A stretch of DNA of 19,104 bases from JAEUKA01 sp035340095. Its GTDB lineage: Bacteria > Myxococcota_A > Polyangia > Palsa-1104 > JAEUJZ01. Made by a program: the position numbers and the translations under genes. Shown one piece after another: positions 15,990 to 19,104 of the stretch. The stretch is taken from positions 1-19,104 of the forward strand of contig DAORGN010000082.1 in the NCBI GenBank assembly GCA_035340095.1, written 5' to 3'. A model generated the notes under the pieces. That model did not search any database, had not been told where the DNA came from, and worked only from the letters and a program-made list of their open reading frames with translations. Position 1 is the first letter of the stretch. Every line of letters begins with the position of its first letter.

Positions 15990-18731
15990 GTGACGTCGAA
16001 GAACCCCTATCGCACCGCGGGATCGGGCGGTGTGTACGTCGAGCGTGAAGCCGACATTCGTCTGCGCCGTGAGCTTTCGGACAACCGGCGCTTTCCGCTT
16101 ATCGCGGCCCCGCAGGAGAGCGGAAAAACGTGTCTTATCAGACACACCATCGACTCGCTCGACCCTGCCGGGTTCTGCGTGCTTTCGGTGGACCTGTCGC
16201 GGCTTCGACTGGGATCGCCGACGCAGTTTATGGGTGAACTGCTGGGCGCGATTGCCAAGGAGGGAGACTTCGATCAGCGCGAAATCCTTCCGGACAATCC
16301 CGAAGACACCGTCTTGGCGTGGCTGGGCACTTTTCCGCAGCGGCTCGTGCTGTTCCTCGACGGCTGCGAAGTCCTGGAACGTCCCGAAATCTGCGAAGCG
16401 ATGTTTGGGAAGCTGCGGCTTCTTTACAACATCCGCAATGAAAACGAAGAGTTTTCGCGGCTCCAGATTTTCCTGGCCGGCGCCGTGGTGGGACGGAAAC
16501 TGATTCCGATTCACCTGCAAGCGCCGTTTGGCATCGGCAACGAAATCTCGCTGCGACCGTTTAACGCCGAGCAAGTGGACGCGCTGGCGTGGCACCTGTC
16601 GACATCCGGCGTAAGCGTGAGCAACGACATCGGAAGTCGGCTGACCCATCACAGCGGCGGTCTACCGTTTCTGTGTCAGCAGGTGCTTTCGTCGCTATGG
16701 GAAGACGCGGTCAGCCGTGGTTCACCGATTGCGACCGCGGACGTCGATCGTGCAGTCGAAGACCTGATCGAACGGGCGCCGCAGATCGAACACTTTGCCA
16801 ACATCTTTCGCATCTATAGTAGCGATCCCGATCTTCTGGATTCGTTCCATCGCCTGTGCCGCGGACAGACTCTTTCAGAGGAAATGATCGAAAGTCTGAC
16901 GCTGACCGGCCTGTGCGAAGAAGACTTGCCGTTCCGTTCCAGCATCTATGAGCGTGTATTTGCCGAGGGCGGTCCGCTTGCACTGCCGCCCCCTGTGGGT
17001 CAGCGCCCGACGCGCCAAGTCGCCATCATCGCCGGACCGCCGAGTGAGCCGCGACCTGCGCGAGAAGACTCCGAGGCGATCGAAGTCAATCCCGATGAAG
17101 ACTCTGGCTTCATGGTGCTAAGCGAGCCGCCGCCGCCAAGGCCCCAGCCTGCGCCGGTCCAGAGCCCGACCGAGCTGCCCAGCGCGGCTGAAAGCGTCGC
17201 AGCGGCGTCCCAAGTGGCTGCGCAAAATGCCCAAATCACGACCGAAGTGCCGCCGGTCAGCGCGGCGACGCCGGCCTATGGCGCAGCGACACCGAGTTCC
17301 CAATCGGCGACGCCAAGCAGTCGCACCCCGACCTATGCAGCCAGCTTGGGGGTGCCATCGTTGCCGCCAGCCGCGCCGAGTACGCGGACGCCGACGTATC
17401 TTGGCGGAACCCCGAGCACGCCTGCAAAAAGCGAGCGGACGCCGACCTATGCGGGTCAGCTTGCGGTCAGCCAGTCGCCGAGTGCCAGCACGCCGAAGTA
17501 TCCGGGGGCAACGGGCAGCATGCCGGCTCTGCCGGATGGTGGTGCTGGGTCGGGCATGCCGGCCAGCAACAAGACGCCCATGTACAACTTGCAGATGACG
17601 CCGCCGATTCCGAGCCAGCGGACGCCGACGTATCCTGCACCGGGCATGCCGCTCGGAGACATGGGGGCGATGAGTCAGCCGCCAGCGCAAGCGATGGCCG
17701 GCGACAGCATCGACGATCAGCCCACGCGGCTGGCTCCGGCTGCGCCGCGTTCGGCGACCCAGGAGCTGCGCGAACAGATCGACAAGCAGATCCTTTTGTC
17801 GGCGGAGCTGGATCTTTTCTGCAACACGTACTTTCCGCATGTCGCGCGGCTTTTCAACAGTCCGCTGTCGCGCGCGGAAAAGACCGACCTTTTGCTGGCT
17901 CATGCCGAGCACACGTCGCTGCGGGATCGGCTGCGTGAGTGGAGCAAACAGCGGCGGGAAGATCGGCCCGAAGCGTACTCGAACACGTCGACCGAATCGA
18001 TCGAGCCGCTGGCCGTGGATGCTGTGGAAGTCAAGTCGGCGCCGAGCGTGCCACCCGCTTCGCCACCGCCGGTGCCGCCGGGGCCTGTGACGCTCAAAGC
18101 GGAAGTGCCAGCGAGCCTGGTGGCGCAAGCGCAGCCGACCGGCCAGTTGGAAATCAAGCAGGCAACGGGTGAAGGGGGCGAGGGCTTCAAGCCGCCCGCG
18201 ACCGCTTCGCTTCAGGTCGGCATCGGTCTTGTGCTGGCCAACCGCTACTTCTTGACCAGCGAGATTGGTCCTGGGGCGGTGGCGACGATGTGGAACGCCT
18301 ACGACCGCATCAAAGACGAGCAGGTGGCGATCAAGATCCTGCACGGCGCGGCAGCGGACAATCCGCAGCTCGTCGAGCGCTTCTGGCGCAGCGCCCAGCA
18401 GATGAGCGGACTTTCGCACCCGACGATCGTCAGCGTGCTGAACAAGCCGCGCGAAGAAAACGCCATCCACTACGTGGTGATCGAGCTTCAATCGGGCGGG
18501 AACCTGCGCCAGTGGGTGCAAGGCGGCAAGCTGACACGCATGCAGCTTATGCGCACGCTCCAGCGACTCGGATCGGCGCTGGGCTTTGCGCACGACAAGA
18601 AAGTCTTTCACCGCGACATTAAGCCGACCAACGTATTTGTGCGACGTGATTTGGTGGCGCGGTTTTCCGGTTTGCGTCGGCGTGGGGCGGGGAAGTGGGG
18701 CCTGGCTTGTGCGGCGTCGCAGACGTTTTGA
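15990..18731 (+). CDS. AAA-like NTPase fused to an incomplete Ser/Thr protein kinase domain
   Basis: The 913-residue protein starts with an AAA-like domain (about 1-290) of the type found before signalling modules in cyanobacteria and Myxococcota. It has NPY, VYVEREAD, a Walker A-like APQESGKT (Lys46, first Gly replaced) and a Walker B-like LVLFLDGCE (Asp124). A Pro/Ala/Ser/Thr linker (about 330-580) with seven TPxY motifs follows, then a helical segment (about 585-660) and another Pro-rich stretch. The kinase N-lobe begins at about 748 with EIGPGAVATMW and VAIKIL (Lys782). The alpha-C Glu is Ser801. HRDIKPTN is intact (Asp876, Asn881), but DFG is missing and the frame stops about 30 residues later, so the activation loop, APE and C-lobe are absent. 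I chose GTG 15990 because AGGAG (15976-15980) lies 9 nt ahead; GTG 15906 and ATG 15951 are in frame but lack such a site. It may be a pseudokinase, a decaying gene, or carry a sequence error near 18650. Confidence 0.8.
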   Translation: MTSKNPYRTAGSGGVYVEREADIRLRRELSDNRRFPLIAAPQESGKTCLIRHTIDSLDPAGFCVLSVDLSRLRLGSPTQFMGELLGAIAKEGDFDQREILPDNPEDTVLAWLGTFPQRLVLFLDGCEVLERPEICEAMFGKLRLLYNIRNENEEFSRLQIFLAGAVVGRKLIPIHLQAPFGIGNEISLRPFNAEQVDALAWHLSTSGVSVSNDIGSRLTHHSGGLPFLCQQVLSSLWEDAVSRGSPIATADVDRAVEDLIERAPQIEHFANIFRIYSSDPDLLDSFHRLCRGQTLSEEMIESLTLTGLCEEDLPFRSSIYERVFAEGGPLALPPPVGQRPTRQVAIIAGPPSEPRPAREDSEAIEVNPDEDSGFMVLSEPPPPRPQPAPVQSPTELPSAAESVAAASQVAAQNAQITTEVPPVSAATPAYGAATPSSQSATPSSRTPTYAASLGVPSLPPAAPSTRTPTYLGGTPSTPAKSERTPTYAGQLAVSQSPSASTPKYPGATGSMPALPDGGAGSGMPASNKTPMYNLQMTPPIPSQRTPTYPAPGMPLGDMGAMSQPPAQAMAGDSIDDQPTRLAPAAPRSATQELREQIDKQILLSAELDLFCNTYFPHVARLFNSPLSRAEKTDLLLAHAEHTSLRDRLREWSKQRREDRPEAYSNTSTESIEPLAVDAVEVKSAPSVPPASPPPVPPGPVTLKAEVPASLVAQAQPTGQLEIKQATGEGGEGFKPPATASLQVGIGLVLANRYFLTSEIGPGAVATMWNAYDRIKDEQVAIKILHGAAADNPQLVERFWRSAQQMSGLSHPTIVSVLNKPREENAIHYVVIELQSGGNLRQWVQGGKLTRMQLMRTLQRLGSALGFAHDKKVFHRDIKPTNVFVRRDLVARFSGLRRRGAGKWGLACAASQTF
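17265..17633 (+). repeat. Seven TPxY motifs in the linker of the AAA-kinase protein
   Basis: The pattern Thr-Pro-any-Tyr occurs at residues 427, 446, 467, 484, 501, 529 and 545 (counted from GTG 15990). The forms are ATPAY, RTPTY (four times), STPKY and KTPMY. Spacing varies between 16 and 28 residues, and the intervening sequence is Ser/Ala/Pro/Gly-rich and not conserved. This looks like an array of short linear motifs in a disordered tether rather than folded repeats. Confidence 0.75.
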
Positions 18732-18759
18732 AACAATCTGCTGAAAACGAACCCTGAGG

Positions 18760-19104
18760 TCAGCTCGGAAGCGGCTCTGGACAGTGGGCGGCTGCCAGGG
18801 CCAGCAGCTCGGCGTTTTCGGTCAGCTTGTACAGGAAGTCGTTTCGCGCCTCGCTTCTGGTGATGGCTGCCGCTTGGCGCAGAAGCCGCGTTCGTCCTTC
18901 CGCGAGCAGCGCTTTGGCGGTCTCGTTTTGCCCGATCGCCAGCTTGATGTTCGCCACGGTGTGATAGACCAGCCCTTCATCTGTGCCAGCGCGTCCCAGG
19001 ACTTGTAGCTGTGCCAAGCTTGCTTCCGCTGCCAGTGCCGCGGCGTCGATGTTCCCGCGCTGCTGTTCAATCCGGGCCAGCCATGCAAGGGCGCGCACGC
19101 GAAA
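18760..19104 (-). CDS. TPR-type protein, C-terminal end (5' end outside window)
   Basis: The frame is open to the right edge, so only the last 114 residues are seen. They form Ala/Leu-rich helical pairs (ALAWLARIEQQRGNIDAAAL, then LVYHTVANIKLAIGQNETAKALL) typical of tetratricopeptide repeats. The ending, with SEARNDFLYKLTENAELLALA, resembles the 'FL..vpENa..laLA' close of TPR tails found on Ser/Thr kinases and MalT-like ATPases in Myxococcota. The upstream part may therefore carry a kinase or NTPase domain, but that is not visible. The gene converges on the AAA-kinase gene with 28 nt between the stops. Confidence 0.7.
   Translation of the reverse strand, partial: FRVRALAWLARIEQQRGNIDAAALAAEASLAQLQVLGRAGTDEGLVYHTVANIKLAIGQNETAKALLAEGRTRLLRQAAAITRSEARNDFLYKLTENAELLALAAAHCPEPLPS

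Noticed and set aside
17118..18611. 497-codon frame on the - strand
   Set aside because: It is antisense to the AAA-kinase gene and extremely Arg-rich, as expected from the complement of the Pro/Ala linker.
18724..18749. Inverted repeat CGTTTT / AAAACG between the converging genes, as a two-way terminator
   Set aside because: The stem is A/T-rich with a 14-nt loop and no GC core, so it is too weak to support as an intrinsic terminator.
1..19104. tRNA or rRNA genes, CRISPR arrays, insertion sequences, phage or plasmid genes
   Set aside because: No cloverleaf, regularly spaced DNA repeat, transposase, integrase or terminal inverted repeat pair was seen anywhere in the window.

Overview
The window is GC-rich bacterial DNA, densely coded and almost all on the + strand. 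The gene types point to the Myxococcota (delta-proteobacterial) lineage. These are two Hanks-type Ser/Thr kinase proteins with long non-catalytic parts, an Oar-like TonB-dependent receptor with a carboxypeptidase-type N-domain, a lipoprotein ending in repeated Asp-Met motifs, and a TPR protein of the kind linked to kinases. This assignment rests on gene content only; there is no rRNA or marker gene here.

Layout. (1) 1-2364: the 3' part of a Ser/Thr kinase gene whose tail carries five exact decapeptide repeats and a coiled coil, followed 14 nt later by a secreted, membrane-anchored metallophosphoesterase. (2) 2365-2862: about 500 nt without a credible gene. It holds two identical TTTTGCAAAA palindromes spaced 42 bp apart and a candidate promoter close to the next gene. 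(3) 2863-10128: a tight run of an Ig-like lipoprotein, an Oar-like TonB-dependent receptor and a periplasmic Slt70-type lytic transglycosylase. The gaps are 18 nt and 0 nt, so this looks like one envelope operon. (4) 10129-14790: a small unknown protein whose stop overlaps the start of an unusual double Ddl-like ATP-grasp ligase, then a short-form glycogen branching enzyme. (5) 14846-15742: an NmrA-like NAD(P)-binding protein. (6) 15743-18731: a regulatory gap with a promoter and interlocking inverted repeats, then an AAA-like NTPase joined through a Pro/Ala/Thr linker to a protein kinase domain that ends just after the catalytic loop. (7) 18760-19104: the end of a TPR protein on the - strand, converging on the kinase gene.

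How the genes may work together. The block 2863-10128 combines an outer-membrane channel, a surface or periplasmic lipoprotein and a wall-cutting enzyme, which would suit assembly of or import through a large envelope machine. The two kinase proteins at the window ends share short Thr-centred motifs: a strict 10-residue array in the first and a looser version, plus seven TPxY motifs, in the second. This suggests multisite phosphorylation or docking. The most unusual items are the decapeptide array, the double ATP-grasp protein with changed substrate-site residues in both halves, and the AAA-kinase fusion lacking the alpha-C glutamate, the DFG motif and the C-lobe.
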